Of a DNA stretch of 64,000 nt, positions 23,189 to 35,802 are shown in pieces (positions within the stretch are counted from its first letter, which is position 1; each line of letters starts with the position of its first letter). The position numbers and the translations under genes were made by a program. Origin of the DNA: Gnetum montanum. Lineage: Eukaryota > Streptophyta > Gnetopsida > Gnetales > Gnetaceae. The stretch spans positions 523,289-587,288 of the forward strand of contig MNCI01005473.1 in the NCBI GenBank assembly GCA_015680685.1, written 5' to 3'. A model generated the notes under the pieces. That model saw nothing but the letters and a program-made list of their open reading frames with translations, did no database searches and was not told the DNA's origin.

Positions 23189-25050
23189 ATAGTGATTAAA
23201 AACGTCAACAGTTGGAAACACCGAGAGGTCGTCGGTCGGACAGTCTTAACCCCGGATCTGTGCAAGGGCCGTCTTGGATAAAACGGAAACGAGATGCCTT
23301 GAATGGTCTGGTCGATCAGACAAGGACTTCATTGGTGTCACTAAACCTTTTGCAAACATTTAATTTGAAAACAATTTTTATAACGTAAAATAATTATTAT
23401 TATATGTGAGGAAACAAAAATGATGTAAAATGCAATGATATGCAAGAGAATGAAGTAAACTAGAGTTAAGAAATGCACTGCTTCAAGATCATAGCTTTAC
23501 TTTGTCAAGGTGGATACAATCGGTTGCGCGACATTGGGAAGCACAGAGATCCCAAAAGTAACCAAAGACATTTAAAGTAAGCCAACTGTACGCTTGAACG
23601 TAGACTCAAGAGCTAATGATGCAGAATGCTACAAAAGCAATAGAAAGGAGCTAACAAAAAGCCAAACGGGAACGCTAACTATTTGATTTTTGTCAACTCG
23701 CCATGTTAACAATGCTCAAGATTGCCAATGCTTCTCAAATTTTCCAACCACAGTTTTTACCCAAATTTGCCAAATTTTCCAACTTGTAAATTTGCCAACC
23801 CTTTGAGCATTGCTCGTCGGGGTATTTATAGGGCTAGGAGCACGCGAAAGATGCGGTTTAAACACCACGTGTCGTAGACCCACAAGGTGTTGACATGTCC
23901 ATGCTGCATGGACATGCAAAGCTGATTGATTGACAAACCTGCAACACTGCATTCACACTATCGAAACTAGAGGTGCTAGGATCAGGTGTGCCAACAATGC
24001 AAACAAGGAGTGAAGCACACCGATGTAGCGTAGCTGCCTGCTACGCTGTGGAGCATAGCTTATTAGCATACCGTGGCTACTTGCTACGCTATGTTACGCC
24101 CAACCGCCTGCTACACTATGTTACATTGTGGAGCGTAGCGTGTTAGTGTAGCATAGTTGCTTGCTACGCTGTGCTACTCTATGTAGCGTAGCATAGCGTA
24201 GCCACCAATTTGATGAAGAAATCTACGTTGGAGTTAATTGTAAGTGTTGGAAGCCTTTGAAGTGTGTTTCCTGTTTCTGCATGTTTGTTACACTATGCTA
24301 CACTACGTAGCGTAGCGTAGCGTAGTAGTTGACCTTAACTATGATTTGCATTACAAACGTTTGTTTGAAGATCATGCTGACAATCTACAACCTTTGCTCT
24401 TTGCAACATGAAGCTTGCGAAATTGCTGATCCTGCATTCTGAGATGCCTTTCTTCGTTCTTGCATCATCACTACACTGTGCTACGCTGTGTAGCATAGCG
24501 TAGCATAGTAGCCAACATAGCTTGCTCTTTTGCTTAATCTACTACTTTTCTAGCAGAGAGGAGCTTTGCTGAAGGACTTGAAGCTGAGCAAAGCAACTGG
24601 TTTTGAAAGGCCGGAGGTGCTTGCTAAGTGCAATTGAAATTACTAAGTAAGCTGGGCCTTTCTTGTCTTGCTTTTGATATGCTGTGCTACGTTGCATAGT
24701 GTAGCATAGCGTAGCACTTCGTCCTACAACTGTCTTCTAAGGCTTGCTATGCTACATAGCGTAGCATAGCGTAACAAACTTCTTAACTAGAAAACTTGTC
24801 GAACTGTTTTGCGTAGCTTGAGCACCACCGACAACCCCATGCATCGCTTTTGAGTAGACTATCAGCTGGATGAACCACCCAAGTGGGTAGGTCGGGGAGT
24901 CCATTGGGCCTATCAACACTGGACATAGAAAATTTGCCGAACTGGACAGTCTAAACTCAAAGCGTTCATTTCTTGCCGAAATGTCATGATGCTACTTGAA
25001 TTCCAAGGACCTGGTGAAGCAAGAATGCCTTGAAAATTTAGGGTGTTTCA
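23189..25050 (-). repeat. Element A 5' LTR with GCTACGC/GCGTAGC array
   Basis: About 1.86 kb, starting TGAAACACCC (minus strand, 25,050). A TATA box (tatttatag, 23,823-23,831) lies near 1.22 kb from the start. U3 at about 24,010-24,780 contains many copies of gctacgctatg and gcgtagcatagcgtagc in both orientations, arranged as perfect or near-perfect hairpins (for example 24,475-24,515). The outer end toward the interior has decayed (TATAG for TG). The other LTR is outside the window. Confidence 0.82.
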
Positions 25051-26818
25051 ACCATAACGCACCTCACTACCGAAGTCCATGTCTTGGTCTAATGTGTTTG
25101 AATTCTTAGGTAGAATCTTCCAAGTTTTGGTCCTTTACTCTCATCAGCTATTAATAACCTATGGGGCCCATAAACTCCTTAGATTGAGGTTATACAAGGG
25201 CAAACAAGGCATAAGCCTGCTATGGGGAGGACCCACTTGTATATCCCTTGGTTGGATTCATTAAGCACCTCATCCTTAGGCATTCTTGCAATCAAAATCT
25301 TTTGTGCACCCATCTTCTACACCAAACCATGTGCTCCTTTACACATTTTGTTCAATATACACATTCTTATTCTAGAATAAACACATTACAATAAACACAT
25401 TCTTATTCTAGAATAATAGGTAGGCCTATTCAATAGTCAAAATCAAGGACATCTCAGTGTCCTACTTGGTGCAAATGATTGCTAAAGATAAGGGCAAGTC
25501 TTGCTAAGATCCTAATGCAGGCAAATCTTAGCATCAAGAAAGAATGGATGTGATGGTGCTATAGCATTGACCATAAGGAGTTTGGCACACTTGCATTGGC
25601 AAAGAGGATCCACTACAAAATTGCAACCTTCCACCTCAATTCCATGGTAAGGCTAGTCAAAATCACCACCTTCTCTACCTAAGCATGCACCGCTCTGAGT
25701 GGGAGACTCCATGTTAACCTTCCACAGTTGATCTATCTAAAAATGGAGAAGTAGTTTAAAGAAAACGAACATGGAAGAAAGACACTCCCCTTTCTATGCC
25801 TTATCAAGAAAGTTTGTCGGAGGAGAGGAATAGTCTGTTACATCAATGATGTTGCCAAGCAAGTTCTGGCAACTAATTGGGGGAAAATGATGAAAGATAA
25901 GATGCCTACAATGACTATCCAAGAAGAGGAGTAGTAACCACCACCTCCACTTGCCACTCAAAAAACCATGCTAGACATCACTACAACTGCCCAATGGTTG
26001 CATGAATATCAAGAATGACACTTGAGTGAACAAGAGCAATGAGTAGGCATGAGTGGTAGAGACCCATATGTGTACAGATTAGCAATGAGTCATCTAAATG
26101 AGGTGGCTTGGATAATTAGCTTAATGGGTGGAGGTGGATCTATTTTCTAAGCCCAAAGAACGCAATTGCTGACGAGGTCGAATTTAAGCACCAAAGAGGT
26201 CATAATATCTCTCACAAAATAGCAGTCACTCCTAAAAATCTCTGGGAACATTGTGACCTTCTTGGTGTGCTTTGAGAAGAGTGAAGGGGCAATAGTATTG
26301 GTGATGCAACACCAAGGGCATGAGACTATAGTAGAGATGGTTGTTGACCAAATTACCAAAATGCTCAATGCACCTACGGCATCTACACCAGACATCACTA
26401 CACTCAAGGATGTGCAGATGTCCACAAGAATCAGAAGCAGTAGAATAAATGTAGCGTAGCATGAAGAACTACTAGACCAACTGGTGGGAACTAGGTAACC
26501 ACTTCTGGATGTCTTTGATCTTTTGAACAATATTACTAGAACCTAGTCGAAGCTGTTAGAGGTAAGGGGCAAGAACATTATCTTGGAGAGACAACTTGAA
26601 ACAACCAAGGAATTGAATCAACTCTTGGCTACTGAAGTTGCTAAATTAAGAGCCCAGATTTCTGACCTTACATTTTTGGACCCCGCATTAACAAGAGATG
26701 AAGCTATGAAATAGCTTCACACTAGACTAAAAGGATTTGAGGGTGCAATGGAGACAACTTTGTTCTACTAATCCTTGGCAAAGGCCACACAACACAAAAT
26801 TTAGAAGTCCTTGGATTA
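25051..26818 (+). pseudogene. Element D ORF in envelope position, first part
   Basis: Broken plus-strand reading frames include VFEFLGRIFQVLVLYSHQ (25,085-25,140), VCYINDVAKQVLATNWGKM (about 25,835-25,890), VTFLVCFEKSEGAIVLVMQH (about 26,250-26,310) and, toward the end, helical LETTKELNQLLATEVAKLRA (about 26,590-26,660). No catalytic motif is seen. The place between integrase and 3' LTR in sense orientation is where Athila elements carry an env-like ORF. Similarity to that protein is only suggestive. The end joins the part at 36,497 across element C. Confidence 0.45.
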
Positions 26819-26823
26819 GACTT

Positions 26824-27633
26824 TGATGAATGGCAAGGTACCCCTACACTCAACCATATGAATATGAGTGTCTCACGCACGATCTGGTCGAACTCCAAGG
26901 ACTAAGTCCTTACGCGCCCTAATGGAACACCTAGGTTAATCAATCATTGTCTTCCCAAACTTACTTGTATTGTAATGGTTGTATGGTTAAGTAAGCTTGA
27001 GGTATATGATTTTTATATCTTTTGTCTTTTTAATGTCTATGCTAATAGGGAAAGGTGAAGAGAACTAAATGACTAACTTTCATTAACTATTTACTAACTA
27101 AGTTCTAATTGTCCTAACACCAGTATCCATTCCCACTTGCCGCACACACCCTGAACTAGTGCAACGCTATTGGGATTACCAAACACTACTCGTTATTGGG
27201 TTACCAAGCATTACACACATGCTTGAAGCAGTCGTACTGAGTGCACTTAACTAGGAGAGTCAAGGGTTGAGAGAGATTAATTATCTAAGAAAGCATTTAA
27301 ACATTTAACAATAATTAAATCCTATTTAGCTTAGTCCACATGTTGCAAGGTTTATCAGAAAGTTCATCTTTATTGTTGTACACAAATGTGTGCTCAAGTA
27401 CAATTTGCTCGAATAAAGATCCATTCACTTTAAGACTCCTATTGCAAGCACATGGAAATTATTTTAACTTTGAAATGGTAAAACTACTATAGTTTGGCTA
27501 AGGGTCTAAGTCTAGATGCTTAAAATAGGAAAAGCCATCTCTTATTTATAGATGTTGCGGCAAGCTACGATATCGTGTACGCGATATCGTAGGGACGGAC
27601 GTGATATTGCGGATGCAATATCACAGCTCATTA
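26824..27633 (-). repeat. Element C 3' LTR
   Basis: 810 bp, the complete copy. TATA box tatttatag lies at 27,543-27,551, only about 85 bases from the LTR start on the minus strand. The short U3 between them is made of GATATCG-type palindromic units (27,565-27,625). The LTR start has decayed from TGATGAGC to TAATGAGC. Confidence 0.9.
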
Positions 27634-29636
27634 TACCCCCATGATTGAATGAAAACTTGTTCTCGAGTTCCTTACAAAATATTGGGAAGGTATGGGATTA
27701 TTGACTTGAATGATATTAATGGTAAATGGGGTGACATGTGAATGGATCATCATTACAATAAAAGATAAAATTAGTGTTCATGATAACAAGAGTGAACACT
27801 ATACACATTTGACATCTAGCCTTATTTGGCAGCTGAGAGAGAAGAGAGAAGAGAGAGAGAAAAGAAGAAGTCTGTTGCTGCCAATGCCAAGATTTCACTT
27901 TTAGTTGTCCATTCGTAAGCACACCATCAATCTTGTTCCTTGCATAACCACTCCAGCATGAGTCCATTCCAAGTGTTCCTTCCAGATCCAATCCATTGGT
28001 GTATGATTGCCATCTGCACACACAACACAGTCTTATATTAGCAACGGTAAATGAATCATAATGTAGTTGATACCTTGCCTCAGTGTAAGGTCCATTGGCT
28101 GAGTTGTGATATGGCTTATGCGAATTTTTGAGGTATAATACTGGTGACTACCAAAGGTGTAGGGGTTAAGAGAAAATCGAAAAAATTGGACCAAGACCCC
28201 CATGACTGAGAGCGAACCTCCGATAGTGATAGAATGGAAAAATATAAGGAATAAGAAAGATGGAGAAAAAGAAACAACGGAAATGCTAATAAAATGGATG
28301 TTAGGGATGGAAATGAACAAAATAAATGTTGGTTGCAAAAGAAAGTTTTAAGGAAAACAAATTAACTAATGCACCAAATAGGAATGCCAGTGGGTCCTCC
28401 CCAAAGTAGGCTCATGCCCTTAATGCCCTAACATTCCCACATCCAAAGAGTCCGTAGGCTCTAGAAATGTCATTTGGAAGCAAGAGTTAAAGTCTTAACC
28501 ACAAGAATTTACCAAAAAGAAAACAATGCATCAACCAAAATATGGACTATTGATACAACCAACAATGAGGTGTAAAATGGGGAAAGAATGATGGCAAGAA
28601 GAGAATGGAATGGAGTCTCAAGAACAAGGTAGTGTACAGCCCCTTGTGTGTTAATGGTTAATGTGACTTAGTAGATCTCATTCCAAATCCAACCTCAGAC
28701 CAACGACATCTAGTGACTTCGCATTAATACATTCGGCAAATCCATCCTCCTGAAGCAACACGAATGCCTCCGTCACAAAGTCACCACCATTCCAACGAAA
28801 CGAAAAAGGAGGAAGTAGAAAGTAAGAAATGGCCTTAGTTAGAGGGAACATGTTTGTTTAGTTTCATAACCAGTGCTTATAGCCCAGATGATTATTTCGT
28901 CTAAGGGGTGTGCTTTGAATTCTCACTCTCTCTTTTTTGCGTGAGAACCACACCATGCAAAGACTTATTATTTTTATTAGCTCAACTTCCCGATAATGGA
29001 GTGACATCAGAATGGTAAGGAAAACTCAAGAAGAAAACATCCAAGCACCCAAGAGAATGGCCAACACAAATGCATCAAGTTCCCTTGAAGTCACACCCTT
29101 TTTAGTCCTTGAGTCCTTCCTTAGTTTAAGAAATGCCCAGGCACCAATTTGTTGATAGTTCTTATCATTTAAGGAAAGGGACTGTACAATTCCAAGCCAA
29201 GAGAGACCATAGAAATTCATGGATGCATGGATGACATGGACTCATTGCTTGTTATATCAAAAGAACCATACCTTAGTATCAACACCATAACTCAAAGGTA
29301 AAAATCAAACATTAACAATTAATGGAATACAGTTCATACCATCTTTAGGAGAACTTATTAGGTGACAAACTGAACAAAATAAATAAACACATGAATAAAC
29401 AAAAAAGTATGAACGATGTTGCAAAACAAAAACAAGAAAAGTTAAAGAAATTTATAAAACAAAAATGTGTAAAACAAAAACTTAAAAAGGAACTGAGGGC
29501 CTTAATTAATCAGCATAGGTGGCCATCTCTCCCCATGACTAAGTTGGAAGGGAGAGATCCGAAATAATGAGCGAGGTAATCCTCTCTCAAAGGTATTATG
29601 TGCACCGGCTGTTGTAAGTTCATGGAAGGGTTTGGT
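27634..29636 (-). other. Element C 3' non-coding region and polypurine tract
   Basis: The polypurine tract reads CATGGGGGTA on the minus strand (27,634-27,643). The rest, 2 kb from the integrase to the LTR, shows no convincing reading frame. Its LTR-proximal part is similar to 37,640-37,730 of element D. D carries a coiled-coil ORF in this interval and C does not, so C has lost it or its sequence is beyond recognition. Confidence 0.6.
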
Positions 29637-30761
29637 TTATTGCACATTGACCAGTAATCTCTTATCAGGGCTTTTAGGTTTGTATATGGTCATGGCCCCT
29701 AAGGGAAAGGTTGTATGAATAATGTAAGGTCCTTCACATAATGTTTGAAATTTTGTGTGTTGTGGCACATGTGTTGGATTCCAGTAAAGGACCTTATCTC
29801 CTAGTTGATACTTAACCTTTCGAATTTTTAAGTTATGACAGTGCTTGTTAGGTGCCTTATGCAACTCATTTGATGATAGGGCAACCAATCGGTTTTTTTC
29901 TAGCATGTTTAGAGTTGCATATCTTTGTTTATGTGCTAGATCAAGGTCAAGGTGGAGGTCACATGTCATGGATAGTGTACGGAGCTCAATTTGAATTGGA
30001 AGCTTTGGAAGTTTTCCATATACTAACTTGTAGGGAAAATAGCCTATAGGGAGTTTCCAAGTGGAGTGGTATGCCCAAAGGGCATCATTCAATTTAGTGC
30101 TCCAATCTCGCCTATATTTTCTAATTGTCCTTGTTAATATTCTAGTAATCTCCCAGTTCATGACCTTGGCTTGGCCATTAGCTTGGGGGTGATAAGGTGT
30201 AGTCAATTTATGTTCAACCCCTAAGCGTTGCATCAACTTCCAAAAGGTTGCACCCATGAAGTGTGTTCCATTATCAGAGATAAGTGCACGTGGCACACCA
30301 AACCTATTTTTGACTTGTTGTTGCACAAATCGTGCAGCTGTAGATGATGTGTTGTCTGTAACAGTAGTTGCTTCAGCCCATTTTGTTAGATAGTCTACAA
30401 CAAGGATGAGGTAAGCTTTTCCATTGGACATTGGTGTAATGGGCCCCATAAAGTCTATTTCTCAAATGTCAAAGGGTTCTAAAGGTTGAATCCATTGTTG
30501 CAGACCCTCCATTATAGTAGTCATTCCTCCATCACGTTGACAATGTTCACAAGATTGGAAAAATCTATGGATGTCCAGAAATAATGTTGGCCAGTAATAT
30601 CCTACAAGCAGGATCTTAATAGCCATTCGTCTCCCTGCATAGTGACCTCCACAAGGGCCCTCATGAGCCTCTTGGAGAACTCTTAGTTGGTCCACATCAG
30701 GCACACACCATCGAACCAAGCCATCAGGACAAACTTTGTAAAGTTGTCCATTCATCTCCAT
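29637..30761 (-). pseudogene. Element C integrase with catalytic Glu replaced by Lys
   Basis: The zinc-binding domain at 30,761-30,500 is intact: HEGPCGGHYAGRRMA, GYYWPTLF and CEHCQR (HHCC). A TGA replaces the expected Trp codon in PFDxWxxDFMGP. The core (30,449-29,637, 270 codons open) has VVDYLTKWAEA (first Asp), SDNGTHF (second Asp) and TPYHPQANGQAKV. The residue 35 positions after the second Asp is Lys instead of Glu, so this DDE enzyme would be inactive. The C-terminal part has LGDKVLYWNPT and LCEGPYII, the usual GPY/F-like module. Confidence 0.88.
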
Positions 30762-30869
30762 GAAGTACTTGGCTCTATGAAGAAACTATTGTTTCTTCCT
30801 AAAGTCCAACTGTTGTGGTGTTTGTTGGGAAAGGAGATAGGTGAGAATGATACTATACCAATTCGTTTC

Positions 30870-32260
30870 CATGGGTTGGTTATTCACTACACCGACAAGG
30901 AGGGCTTCATCAAGAAAATGATCGGATATGGCATATTCATCCTCCTTGTTGTCCCAGTGCAATCGAGATAAATGATCTACAACTATGTTCTTGGTGCCCT
31001 TTCAATCGATCATCGTTAGATCAAACTCCTGTAGGATTACCAGCCATCGTATGATACGAGGGCTAACCATTGGCTTGTTCATGAGGAACCTAATTGCACT
31101 ATGATCTATATAGATAAACACTTTGTGACCTAACACATAGTGCCTAAACTTATCCAGTGCAAACACTATAGCCATTAATTCTTTTTCTGTCGTTGTGTAG
31201 TTAAGTTGTGCACCGGCGATACTCCTACTTGCATAGTGGATGTAGTAAGGACATTGTTGGTCATCTATTGTGTAAGTACAGCTCCTAAGGCATAATTGGA
31301 CACATCAATCATTATATGGAATGGCCTGGACTAGTTAGGGGCTTGTAGAATGGGAGTTTCCACAAGCTTTTGTTTCAGAGTTTGGAATGCTTGTTCACAT
31401 TTCCTGGTCCATTCGAATGGTGCATCCTCCTTCATTAATTCTACCAATGGATTGGCAACCTTGGAGAAGTTCTCAATGAATCTCCTATAGTAGCCAGTGT
31501 GTCCAAGGAATGACCGAATGTCTTTGATAGTTTCCAATTTTCAGGTGATTCCTTGGATGATCCTAACTTTATCTAGGTCTACCTCTATTCCTAAATGTGA
31601 AATCTTATTCCCAAGTACTACGCCCTCTTGCACCAGTAGATGGCTTTTCTACCAATTGAGCCTTAAGTTGGTTTCTATGCATCTTTTTAGCACTTTCTCT
31701 AATCAGTCCAAGGCTTGATCAAAGCTTTTTCCATAAGTGGAGAAGTCGTCCATAAAGACTTCCACTCCGTTTCCTATCTGCTATTGGAATATTCTTAGAA
31801 CTAGGCGTTGGAACGTGGCAAGAGCATTACACAAGCCAAATGGCATTTGTTTATATGCAAACGTTCCCCAAGGACTAGTGAACGTTGTCTTGGCTTGATC
31901 TTCTAGTGCTATCCGTATCTAGTTGTATCCACTATAACCATCCAGAAAACTATAATAGCAATGCCCTACTATGGTGTCTAAGACTTGGTCAACAAATGGC
32001 AATGGAAAGTGATCATTGAATGTTGCCATGTTCAGCAACCTAAAATCTATACACACCCTCCATTTGCCTCCCTTTTTAGGCACAATCACCAGAGGGCTAA
32101 CCCATTTACTATCAGCAATGGGATATATGAACCCAACCTTAAGAAGTTGTTCTATTTCTTCTTTTACTATTTGTTTCAATTTTGGGTTTAATCGCCTTTG
32201 CAGTTTTTTTTGAGGTTTCATGGAGGGGTCCATGTAAATCCTATGCTAGCATATCCTAGG
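30870..32260 (-). pseudogene. Element C reverse transcriptase and RNase H
   Basis: RT motifs in order on the minus strand: KKLQRRLNPKLKQIVKEEIE, SPLVIVPKKGGKWRVCIDFR, HFPLPFVDQVLD, YSFLDGYSGYN (32,233-31,919), SPWGTFAYKQMPFGLCNA, and VEVFMDDFSTYG with the catalytic Asp pair (31,742-31,762). Next are IRSFLGHTGYYRRFIENF and FEWTRKCEQAFQTLK (31,537-31,331). RNase H follows to about 30,870 with several stops. The RRLNP and LDGYSGYN blocks are typical of the Athila group. There is a single RNase H, unlike element A. Confidence 0.88.
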
Positions 32261-33187
32261 CTCTATTCCAGTTAACTCAGGGTATGACCAGGCAAAGGAT
32301 TTTGACCACTTATTTATCACTTTCAGTAGTCTTTCTTTTTGTTTGGGAACAAGTCTTGTGTTGAAGATCACTGGTTTTCTGGTTTTGAGGGTCATATACT
32401 CTAGATCGGTGGGCAATGTTTTCAAATCTAGAGGCTCTTGTTTAAATCTCTTAGGAATTTCCAACTTCCCCTAGTTAATGTTTTCAAGGTTAAAGCTTGA
32501 AAGTTGGCAACAAACTTGCTCCAGTGTGTCTATGCTTTGAATGTAAGCACTAGTTATTCCCTTAGTTAGTTCCATGCATGTTAGTGAGTTGCTCTCTTGA
32601 TCAACCATTAGCCACTGGGTGTCTTCTTGTCATGTGGCTGCTGCATACAGGCACCTTTTTATATTAATGTCTTGTGCACATCGATTACATGCAAGCAATT
32701 CTAAACTTTGCATGACCCATGATTTCTGCATACAATGGCACCTTGTGTCACTATATACAATGCATGGAACTTTCTTCTTCTCGATCTTTCCAAAAGTGTT
32801 CTTCTTGGATATTTCCAGGGAAAGATTGCAAATTCCTAGGTGTGCATCTATGGTACTTAGCCATGCTCTTCCCATTATTATTGGGAAGTCCCCCTTACCG
32901 TTGTTTACTTATATCACTAGGAAATTAGCTGGATACGACCACCCACATACAGTGGTAACAATGTCCTTCACTAGTCCCAAGGGGACAGTGATAGACTAGT
33001 TGGCCAGCTCTAGTCGAATGTTACTCTTCCTTAATGAAGGCAGGTTCCAGGCTTTATACATCTCTTGTGATATTAGGTTAACTCTAGAACCTGAGTCCAG
33101 AAGAGCTTTACATGGTTCATTCCTAGTAACTTGGAGATAGATTAGAGGACTTCCAAGATCAAAGAATTTCCTAGGAAGGTGGCCCAC
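32246..33187 (-). pseudogene. Element C protease and linker
   Basis: The protease (33,187-32,870) shows CKALLDSGSRVNLI with a standard Asp-Ser-Gly active site (33,083-33,102) and FPIIMGRAWLSTIDAHLG, matching the second conserved block. A TAG interrupts the domain just after LELAN. The linker to RT contains EIPKRFKQEPLDLKTLP and a frame running to 32,246 (WSYPELTGIEPRIC), the usual lead-in to the RT domain. Confidence 0.82.
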
Positions 33188-34800
33188 CTTAATCTAGTCA
33201 GTAACGACATGTGTTAACATAACTGTGTGCGTTAAGCTCGATTTTTGGGTTAAAAGAGGCCCTGAAGCCTTACTTGATAGGGAGGTGTTCAGATGTTCAA
33301 CCGCTTGTGATGGTGAGGGCTTGGTTAGATTGTTGGTTCTGAAGAAAGCTCTTTTCTACATAAGGTTGTCATAACCAACTGCAGTTGAGGATTCACAGCC
33401 CTTGTGACATTGGGTTGTTGTGGTTGAGTGGGGAGTACCCCTTGCATTGCTAGAGTGGGTGGTAATGGAGCTATCAGTGTGAGAGTTGTGGGTGGGTTTG
33501 GAGGATGGTATGTATGTGGTGTGTCTCCCCTATGAGAAGGAGCCCTATAATACTCCCAAGCCTAGTAGTGACGTTGGGGTGTCACGTGACCAACCGAGTC
33601 ACATGGAGAGATTGGCTGCTGCACGTAGTAGCCATATGGATCCAGTTGCCGNAATAGGTTGTGGCGAAGTTCCACTTGGATAATATGTTAATGGTTGGTG
33701 GAACTACCTCGGGTTACCTTGGGGATAAGGTAACCATCGGGGTGCTTGCCATTTGTTAACTCGTGGGTTAAGTGCATACACCCCAAACTCTTGCAGATGT
33801 GAGATTATTGGGCAACATCCCTTAGGATGGTCATACTGGCATATCTCACATCCGCTGTCATTGTCCATATCAGAATCCATAACCTCTTTGGTGATGGCCA
33901 TTTTACCCTTACCTTTGTTACATGCATGGTCCATGTACCTCTTTTTCTTTTTATCATAGTCACTACCTCACTCCTTAAACACCTCTATGATTTTGAGAAT
34001 GATTTCAAATCTTCTATTTAAGGAGTTCCACATTTGGTCTACCTTCGTCGACACTTCTATTGTTAATTTTTGGAGTGGTAAGGTTTTCCTATTCACCATC
34101 TCATCGAGTGGTGACTATTCCTCCTCCTCACAGAATCTCACTCCCCTTTTTTGGAGGGAAGGATCGTAGTTGTACTCTTCCACACTTTCTCTCTTACGTA
34201 GTTCCCCTTCTTCCTTAGCTACTTGCTCCAGCAATCTATGGATATGATGGAACCTAAGCTGTGATAATCTCCCTTGGGCATACGTTCCAAGGGTTCTCTT
34301 GGTTTCATGCCTAAGTCCATCTACGAGATGGCGTAGTTGATCCTACTGCAAGTAACCATGGCCCGGGCAATAATGTAGCAGTGCATAATATCAGCCCATG
34401 GCAGCATCCAAGGGTTCATGAATTCCTTGCTTCCATCCTTGGATTTTCTTTCACAGGTTGGATGCCTGGGAGTACGTTTGATACTTATCATTAAACGGTT
34501 TTAGCATTGTACTCCACCTTCAAATGGATTCCAATTCTAAGGATCGGTACCAACTTTACGTTGCTTTTACTAGTATCCTTGGGAACAACTTTAGCTTTTT
34601 CCACTCGTTCTTGATGTTTTGCAAGGCACATGTATCGTGAAATTCTTGTAAATGGTTTTGAGGATCAACATTATATCCCCCCTCAAATCGTGGGATATTA
34701 TTCATGTCTAACCTCTTGATCCTGCTATCTTTTTGGTGCCTTCTGGGAATTCCTATGGCCTCCGTGATGTCTAACATGCTTCAGGTTGCAAGTAGGGGTT
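33188..34800 (-). pseudogene. Element C gag core with zinc knuckle
   Basis: The minus-strand reading starts near 34,780 (IPRFEGGYNVDPQNHLQEF) and continues through SWYRSLELESI, YQTYSQASN, LRHLVDGLRHETKRTLG, LLEQVAKEEGELRKRE and a basic stretch to CEICQYDHPKGCCP (33,800-33,850), a CCHC-type zinc knuckle. A proline/glutamine-rich tail leads to the protease. Stops are frequent, and an N lies at 33,652. Gag packages the element RNA. Confidence 0.75.
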
Positions 34801-34909
34801 CTTCGTGGTCATTTCTTTCATAGCATCTGTGATGTCTACGCAGTTCCCTACTTTTCCTTCTTCCATGTCGTGATTCTCTAGAATGCCCTCGTCCTCGCTC
34901 TCAACTCTA

Positions 34910-35689
34910 TCATTGAGGTTTCTCACTCTGTTTACCCTTATTCTCATGGTTAGGTTCCTTATGACTATGTCTTGATACTAAAGGAGAGGGTAAATGTGAT
35001 GATGAAGGTGAAGAAGAAGGAGAACCATCGCCATAACGATGTTTCCTACCTTCTCTTCGGTGGTCTCGGCCCCGATTGTGATTACTATCAGACTGCCTAC
35101 CCTTATCATGTGTTTGTGTTCCCTCGTTAAACAGTTGGTGTTCGTGGGGATCAAAACCAGGGTTGTGAATTGTGGAGTGAAGGTTTTGATACACCACCTC
35201 CTCACTAGCATTAGGAGGGGGAACATCATTTTTTGGACAGCCTATTGAAATAGGTTCATCACCCTCAATTTCGCTTAAGACAGGTGGAGCATTATGGGGT
35301 ATTTTGCCCTTCAACGATGTATAGTATCTCTCATGTTGCAAGTCCCTTTGACATTGCACCTCTGTGGGATGGTAGTCCCTTGTGTCATGGTCACATGCAA
35401 TGTACTCTGCATACAACTATGACATGCCTATTTATGCAAGAGCACAAAGGAGCATGTTGGGGACTACTCGGTCTGGAGGCAACACTATGTTACCCTCCAA
35501 GTCCCTCCAACGCAGTTGTTCATCTTGATGGAGAATAAAGGTAAAGCTAGGTACATATTCATCATGATGAATATATACCACACGGAATTGTTGAGGAATT
35601 GGCGGATCTTGGTTATGTATGTTGTGCCACCAACTGTCTCTTGTGTTGGTCCTAGGCGGTGAAGTACTTTTGTGTGAAGAAGAAGACAT
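34910..35689 (-). pseudogene. Element C N-terminal gag region or upstream ORF
   Basis: Two adjacent minus-strand frames, 35,689-35,432 (MSSSSHKSTSPPRTNTRDSW) and 35,416-34,910, are separated by one stop and read as one protein of about 260 codons. The second is rich in His, Asp, Arg and Ser (RGRDHRREGRKHRYGDG, SPSSSPSSSHLPSP) and highly charged at its end. It precedes the gag core and probably is its disordered, RNA-binding N-terminal part. No enzyme motif is seen. Confidence 0.55.
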
Positions 35690-35802
35690 TTTTGTCTTAT
35701 TCAGTGTGTTGTTTTACCATTGTCTTATTTTTCTTTTGATCAACCCTAAGGGTTCATTCTAGCGTCCCAACGATGTGAATGATCTCCTATGTTCTATGTA
35801 GN

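Larger units (their letters stand above)
1..25050 (-). mobile_element. Element A: Tat-like Ty3/gypsy retrotransposon, 3' end outside window
   Basis: Reading on the minus strand, the order is 5' LTR (25,050-23,189), primer site, leader, gag, protease, a block holding an antisense gene, reverse transcriptase, two RNase H domains and integrase, which runs off the left edge. The second, plant-type RNase H after the RT-linked one is typical of the Tat group (Ogre, Retand). Gag is interrupted by element B at 12,062-21,576. All reading frames carry stops and frameshifts, so the copy is dead. The LTR starts with TGAAACACCC on the minus strand, as in B (TGAAACACC), so the two are related families. The flank at 25,051 is accat; the matching duplication would lie outside the window. 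Confidence 0.88.

Noticed and set aside
26943-26947. atcat as target duplication for element C with an LTR start at 26,948
   Set aside because: No match at the other end. Extending the LTR to 26,824 by comparison with element D gives TGATGA/TCATCA ends and a perfect gactt duplication.
34978-35229. Alternative minus-strand frame overlapping C's N-terminal gag region
   Set aside because: It is a shadow of the charged 168-codon frame; that frame continues smoothly from the preceding ORF.
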